Assembly (NCBI RefSeq): GCF_051200875.1
Contig: NZ_CP195191.1
Coordinates: 2,914,001 to 2,978,000, forward strand
Length of the DNA: 64,000 bases
Reading direction: 5' to 3'
Origin: Pseudotabrizicola sp051200875
GTDB taxonomy: Bacteria > Pseudomonadota > Alphaproteobacteria > Rhodobacterales > Rhodobacteraceae
Part shown: in pieces, positions 9,008 to 16,121 of the stretch
How the letters are laid out: each line of letters opens with the position of its first letter
Position numbering within the stretch: position 1 is the first letter of the stretch
Translations under genes and position numbers: made by a program
The notes under the pieces: generated by a model
Told to the model about the DNA's origin: nothing
The model's input: only the letters and a program-made list of their open reading frames with translations
Databases searched by the model: none

Positions 9008-9630
9008 CGGCGCACCTCGATCAGGGGAATGGAGGGGATGGAGCCGGTGCGTTCGATGTCGAGCGTGACGGGCAATTCGTCGGTGTCGAAGCGCACCGGC
9101 ACGTCGAATTCGAACCCGGCCCGGATCACGGCGCCGGTGGTGGGGGGAGCGGCGAAGGTGACGATGCCGGTGGTGGTGTTGACCGACCAGCCCGAACCCT
9201 GCGCGATGCCGTTCAGCGAGATGGTCACCGTGCCCGCTACAGGTTTCAGGATCGTCCGCGCCCAGGATTGCGCGCCGGACGTATAGGTCTTCACCAGCTG
9301 AAACACCGTCGCGCTGCCGTTCCCGGTGCCGATGATCTGGTCGGTGGGCGCGGGCACCGCCGAGGGCAGGCAGGACTTGTAGTCGGACCAATCCTTGAAC
9401 CGAAACGCGTGCAGGCGGCCATTGCGGGCCTCGAAGAAGGCGACAACGGCCGCCAGATCGTCGGCCCGGCGCACGCCATAGGAAACGTCGTAGCGGCGGC
9501 GCGAGTTAGCCCAGGAGGCGTTGCGTTCCTCGTCGCCCGAAGCAAGTTCGACGATGCGCGTGCGCCGTTCCGGCCCGCCTTTCGCGCCCCGGCTGATCCC
9601 GTCCGGAAACCTGATCTCGTGAAACGCCAT
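9004..9630 (-). CDS. DUF2460 distal tail protein (TIGR02217-like)
   Basis: The 208-residue protein starts MAFHEIRFPDGISRGAKGGP and has the conserved YDVSYGVRRADDLAAVVAFF and FRFKDWSDYKS blocks of DUF2460. This family forms the distal tail ring below the tape measure in Rhodobacter GTA-like tails. The C-terminal half is beta-rich, with an insertion-like segment (TDQIIGTGNGSATVFQLVKT) typical of the family. It follows the tape-measure gene directly and overlaps the next gene by ATGA. Confidence 0.9.
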   Translation of the reverse strand: MAFHEIRFPDGISRGAKGGPERRTRIVELASGDEERNASWANSRRRYDVSYGVRRADDLAAVVAFFEARNGRLHAFRFKDWSDYKSCLPSAVPAPTDQIIGTGNGSATVFQLVKTYTSGAQSWARTILKPVAGTVTISLNGIAQGSGWSVNTTTGIVTFAAPPTTGAVIRAGFEFDVPVRFDTDELPVTLDIERTGSIPSIPLIEVRR

Positions 9631-11727
9631 TCAGCTACTCCTTCGGCCATAGGCCACGGCCCGGGCGATGTCGGAGGCGACTTGCGCGCGGGAAGCGCGG
9701 AAGCTCTCGGCATCGCGGGCATAGATGTTGACGGTGGTGCCTGCCCCGCCTTCCCAGGCGCGGGTCTCGGCACGGTTCAGAACGCGTTCGCCGCGCAGAA
9801 GGACGGCCGCGTATTCGTCGGACCCCAGGCCCATCCCGCCGCCGGTGTGGAAACGGGGTGCGGCGGCCAGCGCAGCCGCGGGGATCAGCATGCTGGCGGG
9901 GCCGGGCACCCGACCGCCCGAGTGATAGACCCCGGCCGAGATCGATCCGCCGCCGATACCCCCGCCGATCCCGCCGAGAACCCCGCCCAGCGCGGAGGCA
10001 AGGGGGCCGAAGACGAAGCGGCGAAACGCGATCTTCGCGAGATCGGCGATGATCGAGGTCGCCAAACTGCTGAAATCCAACTTCCCCGTCCGAACGAATT
10101 CCGCCACGGCCTCTTCGCCCGCCCGAAAAGCGCTGGTGATCGCCTCACCCACGCTGCCGCCCCAATTGGCGGCCTCGGCTGCATAGGTTGAAAGCGCCTC
10201 GCTGACCGCGGCCCAGCCGGTTGCCGCGACATCGGCGGCGGCGGCGACTTCCTCGGCTGTCTGCAACGGGCCTCCGCCTCCGCCCGCGCCGCCCTCTGCC
10301 GGATCGTCGGGCGTGATGGAGATTTGCAGCGCCCGATCGCGGACATCGTTGAAGTATTCCGAGAGGGGCGAGCCCGAGACGATGCCGCGGATTTGCGCCG
10401 CCAGCGCTGCTCGGCGTTCGGCATCACGCGCGGCATAGGGGTTCGCCACGCTGTCGATCCGAAACGTCGCCGGGTCCAAAGTGGACAGGGCCGGATCAAG
10501 GCCGACGGCCTCAAGGGCCGCGTTCGCCGCCTCCGCCAGGGCGTTGATCCCGGTCAGCGCCTTCTCGATCATCCAGTTCACGGCATCGATCACGGCATTG
10601 GCCGCGCCGATTGCGAGGGCGCCGACGGCATCCGGCACGCCCTGGAAGGCGTAAGTGGCGCCTGCGGCCGCGACCTTGAAAGCGTTGATGACGAGGTCGC
10701 CCATCCAGATGACGCCGTCGACAATCCGTTCCCAGGCCCAATCCGCCCATGCGACGGCATTGTCCCACCAGCCCCGGATCGTGTCGAAGACGGGCTTGCC
10801 GATCTGATGGACGTTCTCTGCAAAGACCTGCCAGGCGGCCCGGGCCACGTCGGTGAAACTGACCTGCGCGCCGGTGGTCTCGTTGATCTCGTTGCGCATC
10901 CCCGCAATCGCCGCCGAGCCCAGAGCCACGGCAGCCGTCACCAGCGGGAAGCGGCCAGCGACTTGCAGCACCCCTTGGCCGAGTGTGCGTGCCATGCCGC
11001 CCAGATCGCGGAAGAGCGCCCCGACACCGCCATTCCCAAACCCATAAATCTGGGAAATCTGGCTGCCTTGCTGCGCCATGACCATGAAGGGATTCATCCC
11101 GCCTGCCAGCGAAACCCCGATGTCCTGAAGCTGGAAGGACAGGTTGGCCATGCGGTGGCTGGCGTTGCGGGTGGCGGTACTCATCCCGCCCAGTGCGGTG
11201 GTCCGGCCCTTGATCGCGGCGATGCTGGCCAGCGTTGCCTGGCGCTCGCGGCCGATGGCAGCTGTCATCTCCTCGGCCGAGATTGCCCCGACCCGGTGCG
11301 CTTGCCGGATCTCGGTCAGGGTCGATCGATAGTCCCGCACCACCGCGAAGAGGGGGTTGTGCTTGGCGCGGAGGTCGTCGAGGGCCCGGGCATAGGCGGC
11401 AACATCCGCCGCATCGCGGGCCATCCCGCCCGAGACACCGGTCGATCGGTTCACCGTGTTCATAACGGTACCGGATACTGCCGCCGCCTGGCGCAAGGCC
11501 GTCGCAGCCCGGGCCGCCCGGTCGGCAAGGTCCTGCATCTGGCGCATGGCCTCCCCGGCCGAGACCCCGGCGGCGTTCAGCCCTGCCGCCGCCCGGGGCC
11601 CCGCCGCTTCGATCAGGGTCAGCGCGCGGGCGCCTTCCTGGCCGATGCCGACCAGTTCGGCCTTCAGCGCCTGCCCGCCGGTCGCCACAAGGCGCACCGA
11701 GACCCGGCGTTCAGATCGCGTCGTCAT
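9631..11727 (-). CDS. Phage tail tape-measure protein
   Basis: A 698-residue protein whose N-terminal ~200 residues are helical and Ala/Arg-rich. The middle has hydrophobic, Gly-rich stretches (NLSFQLQDIGVSLAGGMNPF, then MVMAQQGSQISQIYGFGNGG) that are hallmarks of the siphophage tape measure. The C-terminus is Gly-rich. It fixes tail length and is ejected with the DNA. Its position directly after the G/GT frameshift pair is diagnostic. The ATG start at 11725-11727 overlaps the end of the T reading frame (stop at 11711-11713). At ~700 residues it predicts a tail of about 100 nm by the usual 1.5 Å per residue rule. Confidence 0.9.
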   Translation of the reverse strand: MTTRSERRVSVRLVATGGQALKAELVGIGQEGARALTLIEAAGPRAAAGLNAAGVSAGEAMRQMQDLADRAARAATALRQAAAVSGTVMNTVNRSTGVSGGMARDAADVAAYARALDDLRAKHNPLFAVVRDYRSTLTEIRQAHRVGAISAEEMTAAIGRERQATLASIAAIKGRTTALGGMSTATRNASHRMANLSFQLQDIGVSLAGGMNPFMVMAQQGSQISQIYGFGNGGVGALFRDLGGMARTLGQGVLQVAGRFPLVTAAVALGSAAIAGMRNEINETTGAQVSFTDVARAAWQVFAENVHQIGKPVFDTIRGWWDNAVAWADWAWERIVDGVIWMGDLVINAFKVAAAGATYAFQGVPDAVGALAIGAANAVIDAVNWMIEKALTGINALAEAANAALEAVGLDPALSTLDPATFRIDSVANPYAARDAERRAALAAQIRGIVSGSPLSEYFNDVRDRALQISITPDDPAEGGAGGGGGPLQTAEEVAAAADVAATGWAAVSEALSTYAAEAANWGGSVGEAITSAFRAGEEAVAEFVRTGKLDFSSLATSIIADLAKIAFRRFVFGPLASALGGVLGGIGGGIGGGSISAGVYHSGGRVPGPASMLIPAAALAAAPRFHTGGGMGLGSDEYAAVLLRGERVLNRAETRAWEGGAGTTVNIYARDAESFRASRAQVASDIARAVAYGRRSS

Positions 11728-12387
11728 GGTTCTGAGCTCTCACTTGGGCGTTAATGCCGCGCACGGCGAAGGGTTCGATCAGGGGCAGGAGTTCGGCCAC
11801 GATCAGCCGGTTCAGGCCCAGCGCTTCGGCCATGGCTAAGGCGGCTGTCATGTCCCAGCCGACCACCCCACCGGGGATGGCGCGGAACTGGCCGCGGAGG
11901 GACTGGGCCAGTTCCCAGACCTGCCAGGCCTCGAAGGTGCGGGGGCGGTGGAGGTCAGCGGGGCAGGCGGGGCAGGGCTTTACGCATCCGGCGCAGTAGC
12001 CTTCGCCCCCGCCGAAGTGCCATTCGGCGAGGGCGCGGAGGCGTTTCCCTCATCGGCCAGGATCAGGCCCTTGGCGACATAGTCCGTCTGGAAGCGCTGA
12101 AAGAGCGGGAAGAGATCGAGAAGGGCGGCCACAGCCTCCGGCGTGGGCGGCACCGGATAGCCCTCGGCATTGCCGACGCCTTCCCAGTCGAGGATCGCCA
12201 GCGACCCAATCGCCTTCGCCAGGGCAACGGCCACCTGATCGGCGGGGGCGTCTTCGGGCAGGCTGGCAACTTGCGCATCGCTGCGGGCGGCGCCGATCAG
12301 GGCGGAGGTCAGGGGGGCAAGGCGCAGGCGCACCCCGCCGCCGAGGTCGAGCCAGGCCGGTTCAGGGGAAAGGTTCAGGCGGATCAT
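11711..12387 (-). CDS. Tail assembly chaperone GT fusion, made by -1 frameshift
   Basis: A second product is predicted from the 11980-12387 gene when the ribosome slips back one base at GGGAAAC (12043-12049). After residue 115 translation continues in the -1 frame as RLRALAEWHFGGGEGYCAGC and runs to a TGA at 11711-11713, giving about 225 residues. The T part has a cysteine cluster (CAGC..PCPAC) followed by helical sequence (AWQVWELAQSL, LGLNRLIVAELLPLIE). The -1 frame has no usable start of its own in this register because a TGA lies just before the slip site. As in lambda gpG/gpGT, the two forms would coat the tape measure during tail assembly. Confidence 0.82.
11980..12387 (-). CDS. Tail assembly chaperone (G-like)
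   Basis: The unshifted product has 135 residues (MIRLNLSPEPAWLDLGGGVR...TAPDA). It lies between the tail-tube and tape-measure genes, where siphophages encode the G chaperone. The start is the ATG at 12385-12387, 11 bp after the tail-tube stop; an upstream in-frame extension reads into the tail-tube gene and has no supporting ribosome-binding site. The C-terminal ~20 residues downstream of the slip site are low complexity (SAPSPNGTSAGAKATAPDA), as expected for a tail read only by unshifted ribosomes. The sequence itself is not closely recognisable; assignment rests on position and the frameshift. Confidence 0.8.
   Translation of the reverse strand: MIRLNLSPEPAWLDLGGGVRLRLAPLTSALIGAARSDAQVASLPEDAPADQVAVALAKAIGSLAILDWEGVGNAEGYPVPPTPEAVAALLDLFPLFQRFQTDYVAKGLILADEGNASAPSPNGTSAGAKATAPDA
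12043..12049 (-). other. Slippery heptamer for programmed -1 frameshift
   Basis: The minus strand reads GGGAAAC in register G GGA AAC with the upstream frame, fitting the X-XXY-YYZ rule. The lambda G/T site is GGGAAAG, differing only in the last base. A long -1 frame opens immediately here and closes at 11711. Confidence 0.82.
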
Positions 12388-12398
12388 GGAGGCGCTCC

Positions 12399-13343
12399 TC
12401 AATAGCTGGTGGTCGTGTTGACAAGGACGGCGGTGCACATGCGGGCGGGGGACGTGGCCCGGGCCGCTTGCCATTCGAACGTGGCCTGCACGCCCTGCGG
12501 CCCGTTGATCGGGATGCGCGGGCGCGGCAGATAAGCGGCGTGGACCGTGAAAGTGAGGGACGCGTTCGCCCCAAGGCTCCAGGCGAAGACGAGTTCGCAA
12601 GGGTCACCGGCGATCGCCTGGTTCACCAAGGTCAGATCGGCGAACCGTGCCTCGATCGATCCGGTCAATGCGGCCATTGATGGGTCGAGCCCCTCGAGAA
12701 GCCCGTCGTTGCGGATCGTCTCGATCCGGTCGAGGTTGTTGGCATAGGAGACCTGCGCCGAGACGATGTTGCCCAGCGCCGCCCCGTTCCGCGTGATCGA
12801 CCCCTGAAAATTGCCGAAGCGCTGCAAGGGTAAGGTTGCGTCGGTCAGAACACCGGCGGCCGTCGCGGCCGCAACCGTTTCGCCCCGCCCGATCAGGCCG
12901 ACCGTCGCCGTCAGGAGCCCAGAGCGCTGCGATTGCCACTGGATACGATCGGCGACGAGGCCTGAATACATTGCGAACCGCGGCACATCGGGCATCTGCG
13001 TCTCAATCGCCATGCTGGGCAGCGTGAAGCCGCCCGACTGAAACGTGTGCGTCCGCGGTGTGGTGCCGGTCGTCACCGGCTGGCCGAAGATCGCCTTCAG
13101 CCAGAAGCCGAGGTTCTCGGCATCCATCGGAATGACGACATCGCCATCCACGTTCACCGCATCGCGGATCGGCGCCTGTGGATCGCGGCCGTATCCCAGA
13201 AGCTCGGGCGACAGCAGGCCCTGTTCGGAGCCGAGCGTCGTCGTGGCAAAGGGCATCCGGCGATAGCCGCTGGCGGGCGGCGTGCCGTAAACGGATTCGA
13301 AGGCGAACGCGACTTGCGTCCGCGCGCCGGGCTGGCGGGCCAT
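12399..13343 (-). CDS. Major tail tube protein
   Basis: A 314-residue protein beginning MARQPGARTQVAFAFESVYG, typical of the phage tail tube family in Rhodobacteraceae siphophages. The pattern is an N-terminal arm, a beta-rich core (VDGDVVIPMDAENLGFWLKA, TFQSGGFTLPSMAIETQM) and a C-terminal Ig-like beta segment. It polymerises into the tail tube around the tape measure. It lies between the tail terminator and the G/GT genes, the standard siphophage position. Confidence 0.85.
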   Translation of the reverse strand: MARQPGARTQVAFAFESVYGTPPASGYRRMPFATTTLGSEQGLLSPELLGYGRDPQAPIRDAVNVDGDVVIPMDAENLGFWLKAIFGQPVTTGTTPRTHTFQSGGFTLPSMAIETQMPDVPRFAMYSGLVADRIQWQSQRSGLLTATVGLIGRGETVAAATAAGVLTDATLPLQRFGNFQGSITRNGAALGNIVSAQVSYANNLDRIETIRNDGLLEGLDPSMAALTGSIEARFADLTLVNQAIAGDPCELVFAWSLGANASLTFTVHAAYLPRPRIPINGPQGVQATFEWQAARATSPARMCTAVLVNTTTSY

Positions 13344-13366
13344 GGGTCAGTCCTTTCGGGGGTTGG

Positions 13367-13807
13367 TCAGAGAAGCGGGTCGGTCGTGGCATAGGCGAGG
13401 ATCACCGGGATCACCGCTGCCTTCAGACCCTCATTGCCGTCGATCGCCAGCAGCACCGGTTCCGGCGCCTCGGGCGTGATGTAGTCGCATAGGCCGCCCA
13501 GCGTCCGATCGGTGGCGAGGGCCGCGCTGATCGCGAGGCGGAGTGTGTCAAAAGCCGCATCCCGGGCTGCGGAATTCCCATCGACCACCACTTCGATCTC
13601 GGCTCGATGTTCGTAGTAGTAGCCCGGCGGCGAGAGCCACACCTCCGGCGACCCCGGATCGCCATCGCGCAGGATTACCACCCCTGCTGCAGGCAACTTC
13701 TCGGGCAGGATAGCGTTCCGCAGCACCTTGGCCCCCGGAGGCATTGCGCCGGACAATAGGCTATGGAGCGACGCGAGCAGGCGCTCGGCCGTGGATTGCG
13801 TGGGCAT
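13367..13807 (-). CDS. Tail terminator/completion-like protein
   Basis: A 146-residue protein with an alpha/beta pattern and a central beta-strand block (YYYEHRAEIEVVVDGN) seen in gpU-like tail completion proteins. Similar prophage genes have sometimes been mislabelled acyl-CoA transferase, which nothing here supports. It follows the foreign-looking gene at 13902-14648 and precedes the tail tube gene, where a terminator that caps the tube for head joining is expected. Assignment is by position and fold impression. Confidence 0.65.
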   Translation of the reverse strand: MPTQSTAERLLASLHSLLSGAMPPGAKVLRNAILPEKLPAAGVVILRDGDPGSPEVWLSPPGYYYEHRAEIEVVVDGNSAARDAAFDTLRLAISAALATDRTLGGLCDYITPEAPEPVLLAIDGNEGLKAAVIPVILAYATTDPLL

Positions 13808-13901
13808 GACGATTCCAGATTCATCGGCGCCCGACGGTTTTGAACAGTCGGTGCTTCTATGGATAGTGGCTACGTGGTCAGATTACACCCAGCTTACGAA
13901 G

Positions 13902-14648
13902 CTAAAAGGGGAAGAATAAAAGCCACAAGAGCGCTGCCAAGAGTATGAAGGCCAGTATGGTAAATCCATACAAAACCTTTGAGTTGAAGATGGGGCTCTT
14001 GAGAATTTCGTTCTCTGGATACGCAAACCGTGCTGTCCTAATCAGTCGAGTCACAATCAGAACGATTGCGTACGCTAGTGGAAGCGAAATAAGAGCCGAG
14101 AAGGGGTAAGGCATCACGGAAACTGTCACCGACATAACCGCTGTGCAAACGACAAGATAGATCTGCTGCTGCTCAAGGTCTCTTCTGGCGCCGATGCTTT
14201 CTGAGATTTGCTTGGAGAGGATTTCCGCTATTTCCTTGCTCACCGCCTCGTTCTTTCCTTCAAGCTCATTCAAGTACTGCCGCATATGAGTTAACCGTTG
14301 GCCGTATTCGAGTATTTGTGTTTCAAGGTGGGGAATCGTATTCTTATAGTATGCAACCATGGCTGCATTCGGCAGCCTGTTTTCAATATCGGACTTCAGA
14401 AGCTCCGAGTGCTTATTAAGAGCCTCAGCTTCTTTTTCAGATTGTGTTTTCTGATCTATTGCCGCGCTCTTCTGCTCCTCAATTTTCTCAAGGATGGCAA
14501 AGTGTTTGATTGTTTGGTCAAGTATTCTCGACTTGCGGCGTTCGAAAATCAACAAGATGAGTGGAATGATCCCCAATACTACCCCGGCCACACCTAGCAG
14601 AGTTGACACGAGATTAACTGGGTCATCAATTATTCGATCATACCACAA
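13902..14648 (-). CDS. Membrane/coiled-coil protein, probable moron
   Basis: The 248-residue protein has an N-terminal transmembrane segment (~13-36, STLLGVAGVVLGIIPLILLI). A long charged coiled coil follows (~40-160, Lys/Glu/Gln-rich, two short breaks), then hydrophobic segments at ~163-200 and a C-terminal one at ~227-246. The start is TTG at 14646-14648, preceded by AGGGAGA; no in-frame ATG is placed as well. Codon use is clearly more AT-rich than the flanking head-tail genes, and 139 bp of AT-rich DNA precedes it. Its insertion between head-completion genes marks it as a moron. Superinfection exclusion or another host-membrane function is plausible but unproven. Confidence 0.7.
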   Translation of the reverse strand: MWYDRIIDDPVNLVSTLLGVAGVVLGIIPLILLIFERRKSRILDQTIKHFAILEKIEEQKSAAIDQKTQSEKEAEALNKHSELLKSDIENRLPNAAMVAYYKNTIPHLETQILEYGQRLTHMRQYLNELEGKNEAVSKEIAEILSKQISESIGARRDLEQQQIYLVVCTAVMSVTVSVMPYPFSALISLPLAYAIVLIVTRLIRTARFAYPENEILKSPIFNSKVLYGFTILAFILLAALLWLLFFPF

Positions 14649-14787
14649 TCTGTATTCTCCCTGCGTGATAAGGCAGACGGCTTTTTACCTTAAGCGCGCA
14701 CAACCCAAGAGGCATGCCAGCGGAAATTCCAATGTGACACTCCGTGGTGCGTTGAGAATGATCGATTGCACAGTGCCTTTCAAGGTA

Positions 14788-15429
14788 TCAGCCCCTCCAC
14801 GCCCCCAAGATCGCCCCGGGCAGCCGCGCCGTCGCTTCCCGCGCCAACCCATCGAGGTCTAGCTTCTTCGGCATTTTCACCTGCCGCAGCAGCAGGAACA
14901 CCGGCACCGTCTGGGCCCCGGTCAGAACCCCATCCCGCCGCCGACGGCCCCCCTTTGCTGCGGCCAGCCCCCGGCTGTTCAGGCGCGCATCATCGGCCAC
15001 CAGAAGGCTTGGCCCGTTTCGGCGGTAGACGAAGCGCAGGCGCATGCCGGTGCGTTGCTCCCAGCGCCAGGACGTGATGCGCTGGCGGCCGAGGCCGTTG
15101 GCGCCCGCGGCGGGCAGGGGGATTGCCAGCCAAAGCCCCTCCTTGCCGCGGATTAGCACGCCACCGTCAAACGCGTGCAGGATATCGGGCGCTTTGGTCC
15201 AGACGAGGCTGGCGGCGCGAAGGGAAGTGCCTGATCGCGGGAAGTCGGCCTGCCGGACAGAGTTGGCAAGGCGCGACCCAAGCCCAGCGCCACGAATTTG
15301 CCCGCGCCAGTCGTCACGCAGACTCCGCCCGGCGGCAAAGACGCCGTGGGTGACGGCAGCCTCTACCTCTTGCAGGATTTCGGTGGCGATCGCTGCCAGA
15401 TCGCCGTCGATGCTGGCGCCGACCTTCAT
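14788..15429 (-). CDS. DUF6441-like head-tail protein
   Basis: The 213-residue protein opens MKVGASIDGDLAAIATEILQ, which matches the DUF6441 family of Rhodobacterales prophage head-tail proteins. It is basic and has conserved aromatic/arginine blocks (RITSWRWEQRTGMRLRFVYR). It overlaps the preceding small head-tail gene by four bases (ATGA at 15426-15429), showing coupled translation. A head-completion or neck role, by analogy with HK97 gp10-type proteins at this position, is inferred. Confidence 0.65.
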   Translation of the reverse strand: MKVGASIDGDLAAIATEILQEVEAAVTHGVFAAGRSLRDDWRGQIRGAGLGSRLANSVRQADFPRSGTSLRAASLVWTKAPDILHAFDGGVLIRGKEGLWLAIPLPAAGANGLGRQRITSWRWEQRTGMRLRFVYRRNGPSLLVADDARLNSRGLAAAKGGRRRRDGVLTGAQTVPVFLLLRQVKMPKKLDLDGLAREATARLPGAILGAWRG

Positions 15430-15740
15430 GCCTCTCGGGCCTCTGCCTTCCAGACGTGGCGAAGGGCATCGCGCAGCGGTTCGCCCCGGACCTCGTAGAT
15501 CACGCCCGCAATCTCAAACGTGTCGCCCGGCGCAAGTGTGCCCAGTGCGGCGCATTCGACATCGATCATCACGCTGTCGGTGACGAACCGGCCCTCGCCG
15601 AAGCCCGTCACCGCATCCGGCCGTCGCAGCATCACGCGGACGGCCAAAGGCGCGCCAGCCCCGCCCGATCGCCATACCGCATCCTGCGCGAGGTTCGGAT
15701 CGCGGAAGAGGGCGGCCGCGGCGGTGGCAAAGGCCGACAT
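15426..15740 (-). CDS. Head-tail joining protein
   Basis: A 104-residue, mainly beta protein (MSAFATAAAALFRDPNLAQD..APGDTFEIAGVIYEVRGEP) matching the pattern of small phage stoppers and attachment proteins of the lambda gpFII type. The conserved GDTFEIAGVIYEVRG block resembles the last strands of that fold. It sits between the DUF2190 gene (one base away) and the DUF6441-like gene (4-bp overlap). Confidence 0.68.
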   Translation of the reverse strand: MSAFATAAAALFRDPNLAQDAVWRSGGAGAPLAVRVMLRRPDAVTGFGEGRFVTDSVMIDVECAALGTLAPGDTFEIAGVIYEVRGEPLRDALRHVWKAEAREA

Positions 15741-15741
15741 C

Positions 15742-16080
15742 TCAGGTCGCGCCCCCGTTCAGGCGCACGATGCCGGTCGTGTCGCCCGCGCCGCCCGCCA
15801 CCGCCTGCGTGGCGATGCCGATCCGCGTGTTGCCGGTCAAGACGTTCGTCGTCCGGCTGTTCGCCGCGTCCCAATAGATCGTCTGGCCGACCGTCCAGGC
15901 CTGCGAGGGCGCCTTTGGCAGCGAGAACACACCCACCAGCCGGATGACGGCGGTTTCGCCGATCGCCGCCGCCCCCTCGGCCACGCCGAAGATGCTGCCG
16001 ACCAGTACGCCCTGGCCGGAGGCGATCACGGCGGCTGCGGTGATGTTGATGGTTTCGCCATTGGCGATGAAGTTCTTCAT
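15742..16080 (-). CDS. DUF2190 capsid-associated protein
   Basis: A 112-residue protein of the DUF2190 family, recognised by MKNFIANGETINITAAAVIA with the later GVFSLPKAPSQAWTVGQTIY and WDAANSRTT blocks. The family is small, Gly/Ala/Thr-rich and encoded next to the major capsid gene in many phages. It is often considered a capsid decoration or scaffold-like protein, but its function is not firmly established. It follows the capsid fusion gene by 41 bp. Confidence 0.85.
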   Translation of the reverse strand: MKNFIANGETINITAAAVIASGQGVLVGSIFGVAEGAAAIGETAVIRLVGVFSLPKAPSQAWTVGQTIYWDAANSRTTNVLTGNTRIGIATQAVAGGAGDTTGIVRLNGGAT

Positions 16081-16121
16081 CTGGGTTCTCCGTTTTCGGG
16101 AATGTCAGGGGGGGAGGGGCG

